Shown one piece after another: positions 7,265 through 17,079 of a stretch of 64,000 nt of DNA. The stretch spans positions 1 to 64,000 of the forward strand of contig JAQDQK010000012.1 in NCBI GenBank assembly GCA_027658995.1, given 5' to 3'. The number at the start of each line of letters is the position of its first letter. The stretch's first letter is position 1. This stretch comes from Propionibacteriaceae bacterium AM104-82 (GTDB lineage Bacteria > Actinomycetota > Actinomycetes > Propionibacteriales > Propionibacteriaceae). The position numbers and the translations under genes were made by a program. A model generated the notes under the pieces. It was given only the letters and a program-made list of their open reading frames with translations. It had not been told where the DNA came from and made no database searches.

Positions 7265-7864
7265 ATGCGTCTCCTTCTCATCCGTCACGGCCAGACCGAG
7301 GCCAACGTCAACCGTCAACTCGACACCGCCTACCCCGGCCTGCCGCTCAACGAGCGTGGACTCGGCCAGGCCGACGCGCTCGTCGAGGCCCTCGCGCACG
7401 AGCCCATCGACGCCATGTACGCGTCGATCCTGACCCGGGCGCAGCAGACCGCCGCCCCGCTGGCCACGGCCCGCGGCCTCGAGGCGGTCGTGATCGACGG
7501 CATCCAGGAGATCTCGGCGGGAGTCGAGGAGATGAACACGGACTGGCGCAAGTACCTCGAGGTCCTGATGTCGTGGGCCCCCGACAACATGGACGTCGGC
7601 CTCGAGGACGGCGAGACCGCACGCGAGTTCCTGGCCCGCTTCGACGCCGCGATCGAGGCCGTCGAGAGCGCCGGGCACGAGCGGGTCGCCCTGGTCAGCC
7701 ACGGTGCCGCGCTGCGCGTGTGGGCGATCACCCAGGACCCGAGCGTCGGCATGGACAACGCGGTTCCGCTCGACAACACCCAGTGGATCGTGCTGAACGG
7801 CAGCACCGCCGACGGCTGGAAGATCGAGAGCTGGGGCAACTACGTCGTTCCGGTGGACGCCTGA
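7265..7864 (+). CDS. Histidine phosphatase family protein (phosphoglycerate mutase-like)
   Basis: A 199-residue histidine phosphatase. The catalytic RHG motif is at residues 7-9 (RLLLIRHGQT) with His8 as the phosphohistidine, and the second catalytic His lies in ALVSHGAALR. The pattern is that of the small-molecule phosphatase branch rather than cofactor-dependent phosphoglycerate mutase, since the PGM insert is absent. It follows the MshA-MshB fusion by 43 bp on the same strand, so co-transcription is likely. Mycothiol synthesis needs a phosphatase (MshA2) for GlcNAc-inositol-phosphate between MshA and MshB that, to my knowledge, has no agreed gene; this is a candidate by position only. GTG at 7256 is an alternative start. 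Confidence 0.88.
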   Translation: MRLLLIRHGQTEANVNRQLDTAYPGLPLNERGLGQADALVEALAHEPIDAMYASILTRAQQTAAPLATARGLEAVVIDGIQEISAGVEEMNTDWRKYLEVLMSWAPDNMDVGLEDGETAREFLARFDAAIEAVESAGHERVALVSHGAALRVWAITQDPSVGMDNAVPLDNTQWIVLNGSTADGWKIESWGNYVVPVDA

Positions 7865-7908
7865 GCCGATCCCCCGCGCGGACGAGCCCGCCGACCTAGT
7901 CTGAGGTC

Positions 7909-8406
7909 ATGAGGCAGGACGCCGACGGCGACCAGTACCGCGAGGACGAGCCGGAGTACCGGCGCATCGACCGGCACTGGAACGAGCTGCTCCAGGAGTT
8001 ACGCGTCGTCCAGGCCGGGGTGCAGATCCTCGCGGGCCTGCTGTTCACCGTGCCGTTCCAGGCCGCATTCTCCGAACTCGACGCGACGCAGCGGGCCGTC
8101 TACCTGGTCGGGGTCTCACTTGCCACGCTCAGCGCCGTGCTGCTGATCGCACCTGTCGCCTTCCACCGGGCACTCTTCCGCCGCCAGTTGCGCCCCGAAC
8201 TGATCCGGATGTCCAACCGCGTCACGAAGCTGGGGCTCGCCGCGCTCGCGCTGTGTCTCAGCGCGGTGCTCGGGCTGGTCTTCGACGTCGTCGTGGGAAG
8301 GGCCGCCGGCATCGCTGCGAGCGCGGTCGGCGCCGCGCTCTTCGTGACGCTGTGGCTGATCCTTCCGCTCCGGAGCGCTGGGAACGCCCCGGAGCGGGAG
8401 GAATGA
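7909..8406 (+). CDS. DUF6328 family membrane protein
   Basis: A 165-residue protein with a charged 45-residue N-terminus (DRHWNELLQELRVVQAGVQI, then LAGLLFTVPF) followed by four predicted membrane segments at about residues 40-55, 67-85, 105-125 and 130-150. The RHWNELLQELRVVQ...FTVPF beginning is typical of DUF6328 proteins of actinobacteria, whose function is unknown. It ends 1 bp before the stop codon of the convergent xylulokinase gene, with no terminator visible between them. Cytoplasmic membrane location follows from the helices. Confidence 0.8.
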   Translation: MRQDADGDQYREDEPEYRRIDRHWNELLQELRVVQAGVQILAGLLFTVPFQAAFSELDATQRAVYLVGVSLATLSAVLLIAPVAFHRALFRRQLRPELIRMSNRVTKLGLAALALCLSAVLGLVFDVVVGRAAGIAASAVGAALFVTLWLILPLRSAGNAPEREE

Positions 8407-8407
8407 C

Positions 8408-9835
8408 TCAGCTCCAGGGGCGCACCGAGCGGTAGCGCTCCACGACCTCGGGGTCCCTGCCGTCGGAGGGCAGTTCGGTGACGCTCAACTCCCAGGTCGG
8501 CGGCTCGGCCTGACCCGACGCGGCCCAGGCGGCCTGGCGGGCGGCGCCCAGCGCGACGTACTCGCCGGCTGCGGGCATCGCGACGGCGACCGGGAAGAGT
8601 CGGGGCGCGACCGACTGGACCGCGGGCGAGGCCGCGGCGCCGCCCGTCAGCAGCACCCGGCCGACCTCGGCGCCGGTGGCGACCAGGCAGTCGAGCGCGT
8701 CGACGAGCGAGCAGACGATGCCCTCCACGGCGGAGCGTGCGACGTTGGCGCGGGTCATCGAGGTGAGCGTCAGCCCGTGCAGGCTGCCGGTCGCGTCGGG
8801 CAGGTTGGGGGTGCGCTCCCCCTCCATGTAGGGCACGAAGACGAGGCCGTCGGCGCCCGGGGTGGCGGACAGGGCCAGGTCGCTGAGTTCGCCGTGGTCG
8901 ACGCCGAGCGTGCGGGCCGTCGCGTCAAGGACGCGGGCCCCGTTGAGCGTGCAGGCGAGCGGCAGGTAGCGGCCGGTGGCGTCCGCGAAGCCGGAGACCA
9001 GCCCCGTCGCGTCGTGCGCTGGCACGTCGGAGACGCCGCACACCACGCCGGAGGTGCCGATCGACACCACCATGTCGCCCGGCACGAGTCCCATGCCGAG
9101 CGCGGAACCGGCGTTGTCGCCCATGCCCGCGCCGAGGTCGAACTCGGCGCCCGCGAGGTTGCCTCGCCCGACGACCTCGCCCGGTTCCGCGACGCGAGGC
9201 AGCACGATCTGCTCGGCGGCGGCCTGGTCGATCCGCAGCGCGGCGGCGAGGATGTCGCGCCGGTACTGGTTGGAGACGGGGTCGAAGTAGCCGGTGCCCG
9301 ACGCGTCGGAACGGTCGGTGACCAGGTCCTCGAGCCGGCCGGTGCCGAGCAACTTCCAGGTCAGGTAGTCGTGCGGCAGCGCGACGGCGGCGATCCGTGC
9401 GACGTTGTCGGGCTCGTGGTCGGCGACCCAGCGCAGCTTGGTGACGGTGTAGGACGCGACGGGCACGGATCCGACCGCCTCCGCCCACCACTGGGCACCC
9501 GCGGCGGCGTCGCCCTTGCCGAACTCGGCGATCAGGTCCTTGGCTGCGTCGGCGGAGCGGGTGTCGTTCCACAGCAGCGCGTCGCGGACGACCTCACCGT
9601 CGGCGTCGAGGCAGACCATGCCGTGCTGCTGGCCCGCGACCGCCCCGGCGATGACGTCGCTCAGGTCGACCTGCGCGGCCGCCTCCTGCAGTGCGTCCCA
9701 CCAGGCCGACGGGGCGACCTCCGTCCCCTCCGGGTGCGACGCGCGCCCCGACTGCAGGATCGCACCGGTGTCGGCGTCGACGACGATGACCTTGCACGAC
9801 TGTGTGGACGAGTCGATTCCCATCACCTTTGGCAT
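8408..9835 (-). CDS. xylB: Xylulokinase (FGGY family)
   Basis: A 475-residue FGGY carbohydrate kinase that phosphorylates D-xylulose to xylulose 5-phosphate for the pentose phosphate pathway. It shows the N-terminal phosphate motif [15 protein letters not shown], the xylulokinase segment [10 protein letters not shown] with LLWNDTRS, and C-terminal ATP-binding glycine motifs ([11 protein letters not shown]). Length is usual for XylB. The ATG at 9835 is preceded by a strong AGGAGG 6 nt away. It is monocistronic here; no xylose isomerase or transporter lies alongside, so another FGGY substrate such as a different ketose remains possible. Confidence 0.88.
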   Translation of the reverse strand: MPKVMGIDSSTQSCKVIVVDADTGAILQSGRASHPEGTEVAPSAWWDALQEAAAQVDLSDVIAGAVAGQQHGMVCLDADGEVVRDALLWNDTRSADAAKDLIAEFGKGDAAAGAQWWAEAVGSVPVASYTVTKLRWVADHEPDNVARIAAVALPHDYLTWKLLGTGRLEDLVTDRSDASGTGYFDPVSNQYRRDILAAALRIDQAAAEQIVLPRVAEPGEVVGRGNLAGAEFDLGAGMGDNAGSALGMGLVPGDMVVSIGTSGVVCGVSDVPAHDATGLVSGFADATGRYLPLACTLNGARVLDATARTLGVDHGELSDLALSATPGADGLVFVPYMEGERTPNLPDATGSLHGLTLTSMTRANVARSAVEGIVCSLVDALDCLVATGAEVGRVLLTGGAAASPAVQSVAPRLFPVAVAMPAAGEYVALGAARQAAWAASGQAEPPTWELSVTELPSDGRDPEVVERYRSVRPWS

Positions 9836-9938
9836 TTGTGCCTCCTCGCAACTAATACCGGACGATCATATGCCACCAGGGTAGATTCCGGGGTTCCACT
9901 CATGGGGTGGGGCCGCGCCAACGCTTAGACTTGGGGTC

Positions 9939-10367
9939 ATGAGCAAGTTGGGCATCTTTGTGAAGACCGCTGGCGGCGTCATCGCCACCAGCGTGGCGCT
10001 GCTGACGGCCTTGCGCGAGAACCCACAGATCGGCGAGGGCATCGACGCGGCGATCGACAAGCTGAAGTCGGCCACCAACTCGGAGAACCCGAAACTGCGC
10101 TTCGACGCCAAGATCGGCGCGATCGAGGCGGCCGCGACCGCGGTCGAGGAGACCTTCCCGGACGCCACCGAACCCGAGGGCTGGCGCCGCCAGGCGAAGG
10201 CGCTGCGGATGCGCGGCGAACTGGCGTGGAACGCCAACCGCGGCAAGACGCGGCGGAAGGCCATGAAGGCCCTCAATACGGAGACCGGCGAGGTCCTGGC
10301 CGGGGTCAACTCGCGCCTGATCGAACTGCAGTCCGACCTCCCGAAGCGATCGATCGACGCCGACTGA
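9939..10367 (+). CDS. Hypothetical helical protein
   Basis: A 142-residue protein I cannot assign to a family. It begins with a short hydrophobic stretch (GGVIATSVALLTAL, residues 11-24) that could be a weak membrane anchor, then becomes charged and helical, with Lys/Arg-rich residues 95-125 (RGKTRRKAMKAL). The codon usage and GC-rich third positions match the neighbours, so it is a real gene. It is followed directly by the REP-like repeat cluster. No operon partner is evident. Confidence 0.6.
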   Translation: MSKLGIFVKTAGGVIATSVALLTALRENPQIGEGIDAAIDKLKSATNSENPKLRFDAKIGAIEAAATAVEETFPDATEPEGWRRQAKALRMRGELAWNANRGKTRRKAMKALNTETGEVLAGVNSRLIELQSDLPKRSIDAD

Positions 10368-10379
10368 CAGCCGCCCGCT

Positions 10380-10474
10380 GGTTGAGCCGGGCAAAGGCGC
10401 GCAGCGCCGCAGCCCGCGCCGACCGCGGGTTGAGCCGGGCAAAGGCGCGAAGCGCCGCAGCCCGCGTCGAAACC
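10380..10474 (+). repeat. REP-like element, two direct copies (set A)
   Basis: Two copies (10380-10423 and 10428-10474) begin GGTTGAGCCGGGCAAAGGCG, contain AGCGCCGCAGCCCGCG and run towards a GTCGAAACC end (complete only in the second copy). They are the inverted counterpart of the set B copies at 10528-10672: the outer sequences GGTTGAG and GTCGAAACC are shared. They start 13 nt after a stop codon and are non-coding. Confidence 0.85.
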
Positions 10475-10527
10475 AACCAACCCGAGCCCACGCAGAGATC
10501 CGTCCCCAGACCCTGGGCATCTCACGA

Positions 10528-10672
10528 GGTTTCGACCGATGCCAGCCGCTCCGCGCCTGCCATGGCTCAACCAACGGGGTTTCGACCGATGCCGTCCGCT
10601 ACGCGCCTGCCATGGCTCAACCAACGGGGTTTCGACCGATGCCGTCCGCTACGCGCCCGCCATGGCTCAACC
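10528..10672 (-). repeat. REP-like element, three tandem copies with 50-bp period (set B)
   Basis: Three 45-bp copies start at 10528, 10578 and 10628, exactly 50 bp apart, each running from GGTTTCGACCGATGCC to GCCATGGCTCAACC. Copies 2 and 3 differ at one visible position and copy 1 differs at a few. The 5-bp linkers are AACGG-like. The third copy overlaps the stop codon of the VOC gene at 10667-10669. The family is the inverted form of set A, so the cluster is a mosaic of palindromic extragenic units like those common in actinobacterial intergenic DNA. Confidence 0.9.
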
Positions 10673-11065
10673 GGCGGAGGGGCGGTGCTCGATCAACTGG
10701 ATCAGGTTGCCGCACGTGTCGTCGAGGACCGCGAAGATCGCCGTGCCGATGTCGGTGGGCGGCTGCGTGAAGCGCACGCCCAAGCCCTCGAGGCGGGCGT
10801 GCTCGGCCGCGAGGTCGTCGACGGCGAACTGGGCGAGCGGGATCCCGTCGGCGCGCAGCGCGTCGCGGTACGGCTTCACCGCCGGGTGCCCTGCGGGCTC
10901 AAGCAGCAACTCGGCGCCGTCAGGGTCCTGGGGCGACACGACCGTCAGCCAGAAGTCGTCCCCGACGGGGATGTCGTGGCGGACCTGGAAGCCCAGCACA
11001 TCGGTGTAGAAGGCCCTCGCCGCCGCCTGGTCGTCAACGAAGACGCTCGTCATGGCGATTCTCAT
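10667..11065 (-). CDS. VOC (glyoxalase/bleomycin resistance fold) family protein
   Basis: A 132-residue single VOC domain: the N-terminal TSVFVDDQAAARAFYTDVLG and C-terminal FAVLDDTCGNLIQLIE are the family's two beta-alpha-beta signatures. Proteins like this serve as small-molecule lyases, dioxygenases or binding proteins; the reaction cannot be predicted. The ATG at 11065 is preceded by GAGGAGAG 5 nt upstream, which fixes the start over longer in-frame options. The last codons and stop lie inside a REP-like repeat, so the C-terminus may have been altered by repeat insertion. It is divergent from the FolP2-like gene. Confidence 0.85.
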   Translation of the reverse strand: MRIAMTSVFVDDQAAARAFYTDVLGFQVRHDIPVGDDFWLTVVSPQDPDGAELLLEPAGHPAVKPYRDALRADGIPLAQFAVDDLAAEHARLEGLGVRFTQPPTDIGTAIFAVLDDTCGNLIQLIEHRPSAG

Positions 11066-11291
11066 CTGATCTCTCCTCTGGTTGGCTCCCGGTCCGGGTC
11101 GACGGCCGGCCGACAAACGCCCACGTCGATGCATCCCAGGCTAACGATCCGCACCGACAACCACGCCAAACGGCCAGCACGGACGCCGCCAGGTGACGAC
11201 GCATGGCTCGGGCCGACCCGCTGCGCCGGAGCGCCGGTCCACGACTCGGTGCCGGTCCCACGCCTGGGGCCTGCCTGGCAGACTCGACAGC

Positions 11292-12179
11292 GTGAACCAG
11301 CCAGCCCCCGCTCCCCTGATCCTGCGAGGCCAGCGGTTCGACGCGGCCCGCCCCGCCGTGATGGGCATCGTCAACAGGACCCCTGACTCCTTCTACGCCC
11401 CCGCCAGGCACGTCGACCTCGACAGCGCCGTGGCGCGCGCCGCCGCGATGGTCGAGGAGGGCGTCAACATCGTCGATATCGGCGGGGTCCGCGCCGGCCA
11501 GGAGGGCGACTGGGTCGACGAGGCGACCGAGATCGACCGCGTCCGCCCCGTGCTGCTCGCGCTCCGCGAGGCGCTGCCCGGCCTGCTCACCTCCCTCGAC
11601 ACCTGGCGCGCCGAGGTCGCCGACGCGTGCTCGGGCCTCGTCGACCTCGTCAACGACACCTGGCAGGGCGCCGACCCCGACCTGCTCGGCGTTGCGGCCC
11701 GCCAGGGCGTCGGCTACGTCGTGTCCCACACCGGCGGACTGCCTCCCCGCACGGACCCCGTCGGGATCGACTACGGCCCTGATGGCGCCGTCGTCGAGGA
11801 CGTGCTGCGGGTGCTCGCGGACGGCGCCGCGCGCGCGGAGGCGGCTGGCCTTCCCCGGGAGCGGATCCTGATCGATCCCACGCTCGACTTCGGCAAGACG
11901 ACGCTGAACTCGCTCGCGCTTGTGGCGCAGACCGGGCGGGTCGTGGCGCTCGGCTACCCCGTCCTGCAGGCCATCAGCCGCAAGGACTTCGTCGGCGAGA
12001 CCCTCGATCTGCCCGCCGACGAGCGCCTCGAGGGATCGCTCGCGGCCACCGCCGTCGCGGCCTGGCAGGGAGCCACTGTCTTCCGGGCCCACGACGTCCG
12101 GGCGACCAGACGGGTGCTCGACATGGTCGCCAGCATCCGCGGCGACCGGCCCCCGGCGCGCACCGATCGGGGTCGTTGA
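11292..12179 (+). CDS. Dihydropteroate synthase homologue, FolP2 type
   Basis: A 295-residue TIM-barrel protein of the pterin-binding family. It has the DHPS opening MGIVNRTPDSFY, the DIGGVRAG strand, LTSLDTWRAEV, LVNDTWQG, and LIDPTLDFGK. Its ending (RVLDMVASIRGDRPPARTDRG) and the DTW and NDTWxG variants match the FolP2 group of mycobacteria, not FolP1; FolP2 of M. tuberculosis is reported to lack dihydropteroate synthase activity. No other folate genes adjoin it, as expected for FolP2. The start is taken as GTG 11292; the ribosome-binding site is weak, and the family needs the residues before MGIVN. Its true reaction is open. Confidence 0.82.
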   Translation: MNQPAPAPLILRGQRFDAARPAVMGIVNRTPDSFYAPARHVDLDSAVARAAAMVEEGVNIVDIGGVRAGQEGDWVDEATEIDRVRPVLLALREALPGLLTSLDTWRAEVADACSGLVDLVNDTWQGADPDLLGVAARQGVGYVVSHTGGLPPRTDPVGIDYGPDGAVVEDVLRVLADGAARAEAAGLPRERILIDPTLDFGKTTLNSLALVAQTGRVVALGYPVLQAISRKDFVGETLDLPADERLEGSLAATAVAAWQGATVFRAHDVRATRRVLDMVASIRGDRPPARTDRGR

Positions 12180-12314
12180 AAACCTCCGCTCCCTCGTGAC
12201 GGGTGCCTTAGCACGAATCGTTGGTCCGACCTATTGCCCCCCACCCTCTCCCACCCCACCCCTCTGGTCTAGGGTTATTCCTGGGTCTACAACCCACGAG
12301 AAAGACGGGAAGCG

Positions 12315-14186
12315 ATGAGCGATCAAGCCACCAGTGCGGCCGACATCAGCCTGGCCGCGGACTTCACCACCCCCTCCCAGCAGGACTGGGAGAAGGAGGT
12401 TCTGAAGGTCCTCAACCGGCGTCGTCCGGAAGGTAAGGAACTGAACATCGATCAGGCGTACAAGCGCCTGACCAGCACCACTGTCGACGGCCTCACCATC
12501 AAGCCGCTGTACACCATCGAGGACGGCGTCGAGGAGCTCGGCTACCCGGGCGTCGCCCCCTTCGTGCGGGGCACCACGGTCCGCACCGGAGATATGGACG
12601 CATGGGAGGTCGCCCAGCTCCAGGAGAACCCTGACGTCACCGAGTCGCGGCGCGACATCCTCAATGATCTGGAGCGCGGCGAGACCGCCGTCTTCCTCCG
12701 GATCGATCCCGACGCGATCAAGGTCGACGACATCCCCGCCGTGCTGCAGGGCGTCCTCCTCGACCTCGCCCCTGTGTACCTGACCAGCCGCACCGAGCAG
12801 CTCGCGGCGGCCGCGAAGCTCGCCGAGTACCTGCGCGAGTCCGGTGCAGAGGCGACGACGATCCGCGGCAACCTGGGCGTCGACCCGATCGGCGCCGCGG
12901 CGCTTGCTGGCACCCCCGCCGACCTGAGCGTGGTCGCCAAGGCCAACGACCTGGCAGCCGGCTTCCCCGGCGTCAGCCCGCTTGTCGTCGACTCGACCAT
13001 CTACAACAGCGCGGGTGCGGGCGACGTGCACGAACTGGCCTACGCCGTCGCGACGGGCGTCGAGTACGTCCGCGCGCTGGTCGACGCCGGTGTCGGCGTC
13101 GACGACGCCTTCGGCTCGCTGATCTTCCGCGTCTCCGCCACCACCGACCAGTTCGCCACCATCGCCCGGCTCCGCGCGCTGCGCGGCCTGTGGTCGCGGG
13201 TCGGCGAGGTGCTCGGCGTCTCGGAGGCCAAGCGCGGCGCCGTGCAGCACGCGATCACCTCGCTGCGCGACATCTCGCGCGACGACGCATACGTCAACAT
13301 CCTGCGCGGCACCATCGCCTGCTTCGCGGCCGCCGCTGGCGGCGCCGAGATCCAGACAGTGCTTCCGTTCGACACCATCGCGGGCCTGCCGACGGACATG
13401 TCGCGCCGGGTGGCCCGCAACACCCAGATCGTGCTCGCCGAGGAGTCCAACGTCGGTCGCGTCAACGACCCGGCAGGCGGCTCCTGGTTCGTCGAGTCGC
13501 TCACCCGTCAGCTCTCGGAGAAGGCCTGGGCCGTCTTCCAGCAGCTCGACGCTCAGGGCTTCGCCGCGGCGCTTGCCGACGGCACCGTCGCGGCACAGCT
13601 CGACGAGCTGAACGCGGCACGCTCCGCGCAGCTCGCGAACCGCAAGATCCCGCTGACGGGCGTGTCGATGTTCCCGAACTACACCGAGGCCAAGCTGGAG
13701 CGCGCCGCGCGTCCCGCCGCCCCTGAGCTCGGCGGGCTGAAGGTCGTGCGCGACTCGCAGGTCTTCGAGGACCTGCGTGACCGCTCCGACGCCGCCCGCG
13801 CGGCAGGCAGCGAGCCGAAGGTGCTGCTCGCGGCGCTCGGTGCACGGCGCGACTTCGGAGGGCGCGAGGGCTTCACCTCGAACCTGTTCCAGGTCGGCGG
13901 CATCGGAACCGTGCTTGCGGAGGGCTCGACCCCCGAGGACTACGTGCGGCAGATGAAGGAGCAGGACGCGAAGATCGTCGTCCTCGTCTCCAGCGCGAAG
14001 GTGTACGCCGATCAGGGCGTCGCCGTCGCCAAGGCCCTGCGTGAGGCCGGCGCCGAGCAGGTGCTGGTCGCGGGCCAGATCAAGGAGCTCGGTGAGGGCG
14101 GCGAGGATGCGGTCGACGGCAACGTCTTCGACGGCATGAACGTCGTCGAGCTGCTGACCAACACCCTGAACAAGTTGGGAGCCTGA
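12315..14186 (+). CDS. mutA: Methylmalonyl-CoA mutase small subunit
   Basis: A 623-residue beta (small) subunit of the heterodimeric, adenosylcobalamin-dependent mutase that interconverts succinyl-CoA and (R)-methylmalonyl-CoA, central to the propionate (Wood-Werkman) cycle. It shows mutase segments [14 protein letters not shown] and [20 protein letters not shown] but, as in propionibacterial MutA, the C-terminal cobalamin domain lacks the DxHxxG histidine motif; the equivalent region reads [14 protein letters not shown]. The ATG follows GGGAAGCG. A single base separates it from mutB. The 135-bp upstream spacer carries TAGGGTTAT as a possible -10 element; I see no cobalamin riboswitch there. 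Confidence 0.97.
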   Translation: MSDQATSAADISLAADFTTPSQQDWEKEVLKVLNRRRPEGKELNIDQAYKRLTSTTVDGLTIKPLYTIEDGVEELGYPGVAPFVRGTTVRTGDMDAWEVAQLQENPDVTESRRDILNDLERGETAVFLRIDPDAIKVDDIPAVLQGVLLDLAPVYLTSRTEQLAAAAKLAEYLRESGAEATTIRGNLGVDPIGAAALAGTPADLSVVAKANDLAAGFPGVSPLVVDSTIYNSAGAGDVHELAYAVATGVEYVRALVDAGVGVDDAFGSLIFRVSATTDQFATIARLRALRGLWSRVGEVLGVSEAKRGAVQHAITSLRDISRDDAYVNILRGTIACFAAAAGGAEIQTVLPFDTIAGLPTDMSRRVARNTQIVLAEESNVGRVNDPAGGSWFVESLTRQLSEKAWAVFQQLDAQGFAAALADGTVAAQLDELNAARSAQLANRKIPLTGVSMFPNYTEAKLERAARPAAPELGGLKVVRDSQVFEDLRDRSDAARAAGSEPKVLLAALGARRDFGGREGFTSNLFQVGGIGTVLAEGSTPEDYVRQMKEQDAKIVVLVSSAKVYADQGVAVAKALREAGAEQVLVAGQIKELGEGGEDAVDGNVFDGMNVVELLTNTLNKLGA

Positions 14187-14187
14187 G

Positions 14188-16374
14188 ATGACCACCATCC
14201 CCCGTTTCACAGATATTGAGCTGGGCACCGAGGCCGTCGCGGCCGACGGCGCCGCCGAGTACGAGGCGCTGAAGGACACCGCCGGCCACACCGCCGGTTG
14301 GCAGACCCCGGAGCACATCCTTGTGCCGCCGCTGTACGGCGACGCCGACCTCAAGGGCCTCGACTTCCTCAACACCGCCCCCGGCATCCCGCCGTTCCTG
14401 CGTGGCCCCTACGCCACCATGTACGTCAACCAGCCGTGGACGATCCGCCAGTACGCGGGCTTCTCCACCGCCGAGGAGTCCAACGCCTTCTACCGTCGCA
14501 ACCTCGCGGCGGGACAGAAGGGCCTGTCGATCGCGTTCGACCTTGCGACCCACCGCGGCTATGACTCGGATCACCCCCGCGTCTCCGGTGACGTCGGCAT
14601 GGCCGGTGTGGCCGTCGACTCGATCCTCGACATGCGTCAACTCTTCGACGGCATCCCGCTCGACCAGATGTCGGTGTCGATGACGATGAACGGCGCGGTG
14701 CTCCCGGTGCTCGCGCTCTACGTGGTCGCCGCCGAGGAACAGGGCGTCAAGCCCGAGCAGTTGGCCGGAACGATTCAGAACGACATTCTGAAGGAGTTCA
14801 TGGTCCGCAACACCTACATCTACCCGCCGCAGCCGTCGATGAAGATCATCGCCGACATCTTCGCCTACACCTCGGCGAACATGCCCCGGTTCAACTCGAT
14901 CTCGATCTCCGGCTACCACATGCAGGAGGCGGGCGCGACGGCCGACATCGAGATGGCCTACACGCTGGCAGACGGCGTCGAGTACATCCGCGCCGGCGAG
15001 TCGGTCGGCCTGAACGTCGACCAGTTCGCGCCGCGTCTGTCGTTCTTCTGGGCGATCGGCATGAACTTCTACATGGAGGTCGCCAAGATGCGCGCCGCGC
15101 GTCTGCTGTGGGCGCGCCTCGTGCGGCAGTTCGGCCCCAAGAACCCGAAGTCGATGTCGCTGCGCACCCACTCGCAGACCTCCGGCTGGTCGCTGACCGC
15201 CCAGGATGTCTACAACAACGTGATCCGCACCGCCGTCGAGGCGATGGGCGCGACCCAGGGCCACACCCAGTCGCTGCACACCAACGCGCTGGACGAGGCG
15301 ATCGCGCTGCCGACCGACTTCTCGGCACGCATCGCCCGCAACACCCAGTTGTTCCTGCAGCAGGAGTCGGGCACCACCCGCACGGTCGACCCGTGGGCCG
15401 GTTCCGCGTACGTGGAGAAGCTGACCGATCAGCTCGCCCGCAAGGCGTGGGAGCGGATCCAGGAGGTCGAGCAGGCAGGCGGCATGGCCAAGGCCATCGA
15501 GGCCGGCATCCCGAAGATGCGCATCGAGGAGGCCGCGGCCCGCACCCAGGCCCGCATCGACTCCGGTCGTCAGCCCGTGATCGGCGTCAACAAGTACCGC
15601 CTCGAGAACGAGGACGAGCTTGAGGTGCTGAAGGTCGACAACAAGTCGGTGCGCGCCGCCCAGATCGCCAAGCTCGAGCGCCTCCGCGCCGAGCGCGACG
15701 AGGCCGTCACCCAGGAGATGCTGGAGCGCGTCTCGTGGGCCGCAGCCAACCCCGATCCGACCGATCCCGACCGCAACCTGCTGAAGGTCGCCATCGACGC
15801 GGCCCGCGCGAAGGCGTCGGTCGGCGAGATCTCGGACGCGCTGGAGAAGGTGTACGGCCGCTACACCGCCAACATCCGTACCATCTCTGGTGTGTACAAC
15901 AAGGAATCGGGTTCGTCGGAGACGATCGAGCAGGCCCGCAAGCTGGTCGAGGACTTCGAGACCAAGGAGGGGCGCCGTCCCCGCATCCTGATCGCGAAGA
16001 TGGGCCAGGACGGCCACGACCGCGGCCAGAAGGTCATCGCCACCGCCTATGCCGACCTCGGCATGGACGTCGACGTCGGCCCGCTGTTCCAGACCCCCGA
16101 GGAGGTCGCCCGCCAGGCCGTCGAGTCCGACGTCCACGTGGTCGGCGTCTCCTCGCTCGCGGCCGGTCACCTGACCCTGGTGCCCGCGCTGCGCGAGGAA
16201 CTGGACAAGCTCGGCCGGGACGATCTGATGATCGTGGTCGGCGGCGTGATCCCGAGCCAGGACTTCGACGAGCTCCGCGAGTCCGGCGCCGACGCGATCT
16301 ACCCGCCCGGCACGATCATCCCCGAGGCCGCCGTCGATCTGCTGACGAAGCTGATCGCCCAACTCGACGACTGA
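14188..16374 (+). CDS. mutB: Methylmalonyl-CoA mutase large (catalytic) subunit
   Basis: A 728-residue alpha subunit. The N-terminal TIM barrel carries the CoA/substrate segments ([46 protein letters not shown]), and the C-terminal B12 domain has DGHDRG with the axial cobalt ligand His610, then GVSSLAAGH and [11 protein letters not shown]. The length matches Propionibacterium MutB. It begins 1 bp after mutA and is followed by a strong terminator 8 bp after its stop, so the operon is mutAB only; the chaperone gene meaB and methylmalonyl-CoA epimerase, often linked, are not in this window. Confidence 0.98.
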   Translation: MTTIPRFTDIELGTEAVAADGAAEYEALKDTAGHTAGWQTPEHILVPPLYGDADLKGLDFLNTAPGIPPFLRGPYATMYVNQPWTIRQYAGFSTAEESNAFYRRNLAAGQKGLSIAFDLATHRGYDSDHPRVSGDVGMAGVAVDSILDMRQLFDGIPLDQMSVSMTMNGAVLPVLALYVVAAEEQGVKPEQLAGTIQNDILKEFMVRNTYIYPPQPSMKIIADIFAYTSANMPRFNSISISGYHMQEAGATADIEMAYTLADGVEYIRAGESVGLNVDQFAPRLSFFWAIGMNFYMEVAKMRAARLLWARLVRQFGPKNPKSMSLRTHSQTSGWSLTAQDVYNNVIRTAVEAMGATQGHTQSLHTNALDEAIALPTDFSARIARNTQLFLQQESGTTRTVDPWAGSAYVEKLTDQLARKAWERIQEVEQAGGMAKAIEAGIPKMRIEEAAARTQARIDSGRQPVIGVNKYRLENEDELEVLKVDNKSVRAAQIAKLERLRAERDEAVTQEMLERVSWAAANPDPTDPDRNLLKVAIDAARAKASVGEISDALEKVYGRYTANIRTISGVYNKESGSSETIEQARKLVEDFETKEGRRPRILIAKMGQDGHDRGQKVIATAYADLGMDVDVGPLFQTPEEVARQAVESDVHVVGVSSLAAGHLTLVPALREELDKLGRDDLMIVVGGVIPSQDFDELRESGADAIYPPGTIIPEAAVDLLTKLIAQLDD

Positions 16375-16382
16375 TCCTCATC

Positions 16383-16424
16383 CGCGACGTGGGGCCGACA
16401 CTTCGGTGTCGGCCCCACGTCGCG
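16383..16424 (+). terminator. Strong Rho-independent terminator of mutAB
   Basis: A 19-bp perfect stem (CGCGACGTGGGGCCGACAC and its complement) is closed by a TTCG tetraloop and followed by TTTGTG. It begins 8 bp after the mutB stop. Confidence 0.92.
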
Positions 16425-16498
16425 TTTGTGCGCCCCCGAAATGACCCCCGCGCTCGCTACCGTGTTCCCCAATCACCCGACGACGACAGGGACCCCCC

Positions 16499-17059
16499 AT
16501 GCGCACGCCCGCCATCATTGCCGTCCTGGCCGCAGCCGGCCTCACCCTCAGCGCCTGCGGCGCCGGGGAACCCAAGTACGAGGGCGCACCGCCCGCCGAC
16601 TTCGCGAAGGCCACCTGCTCCGGCTGGACGTCCTGGCAGCAGGCCGACAGCGACCTGCTCAACCTCCCCATGACCCTCAGCGGCACCGGCGCCGAGCAGA
16701 AGGCCCAGGTCGTCGCGGCCGTTGACCAGTACAAGTCCCTGCTGACCGCTGCCCGCGACCAGGTCAAGGCGCCCGCCGTCGAGGAGGGTGCGACCTACGC
16801 GGCGATGTTCACCGACTTCTACGACTCGCGCATCAAGCTGATCGATGAGCGGATGGCCGAGTTCGAGTCCTTCCCCGACAAGCTCGAATCGAACAACGAC
16901 CAGGTGCAACTCGAGGCCCTTGACGTCGCCACCGACATCGGACAGAACGGCACCACGCCGGGAGGGCCGCCGCCGTTCACGTCGATCAAGGATCAGGACA
17001 TCCTCAAGGCGTTCGACGCCGAGCCGTCCTGCAAGGACTGGATCACCGTCATCGGCTGA
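16499..17059 (+). CDS. Hypothetical lipoprotein
   Basis: A 186-residue protein with a lipoprotein signal: MRTPAIIAVLAAAGLTLSAC, with lipobox LSAC and the modified Cys at residue 20. The mature part is acidic and mostly helical (residues about 35-150), with cysteines in ATCSGW and EPSCKDW that may form a disulfide. I do not recognise a family. It is expected to be anchored on the outer face of the membrane. It is alone on its strand, between the mutAB terminator and a hairpin at 17080-17115. Confidence 0.75.
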   Translation: MRTPAIIAVLAAAGLTLSACGAGEPKYEGAPPADFAKATCSGWTSWQQADSDLLNLPMTLSGTGAEQKAQVVAAVDQYKSLLTAARDQVKAPAVEEGATYAAMFTDFYDSRIKLIDERMAEFESFPDKLESNNDQVQLEALDVATDIGQNGTTPGGPPPFTSIKDQDILKAFDAEPSCKDWITVIG

Positions 17060-17079
17060 TCGACCGCCCCAAGCACGCA

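Noticed and set aside
7265..7864. Calling the histidine phosphatase gpmA (glycolytic phosphoglycerate mutase)
   Set aside because: The protein is shorter than cofactor-dependent PGM and lacks its insert; only the superfamily call is supported.
10528..10672. Possible CRISPR array
   Set aside because: The units repeat every 50 bp but the conserved part is 45 bp and the linkers are only 5 bp of near-identical sequence; no cas genes are near. They are REP-like repeats.
12180..12314. Possible cobalamin riboswitch before mutA
   Set aside because: The spacer lacks the B12-box motif and is too short and pyrimidine-rich for the aptamer.
12231..16362. Minus-strand frames of 718 and 760 codons opposite mutA and mutB
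   Set aside because: Valine/Arg/Asp/Gly-rich shadow translations with no family motifs; mutA and mutB are certain.
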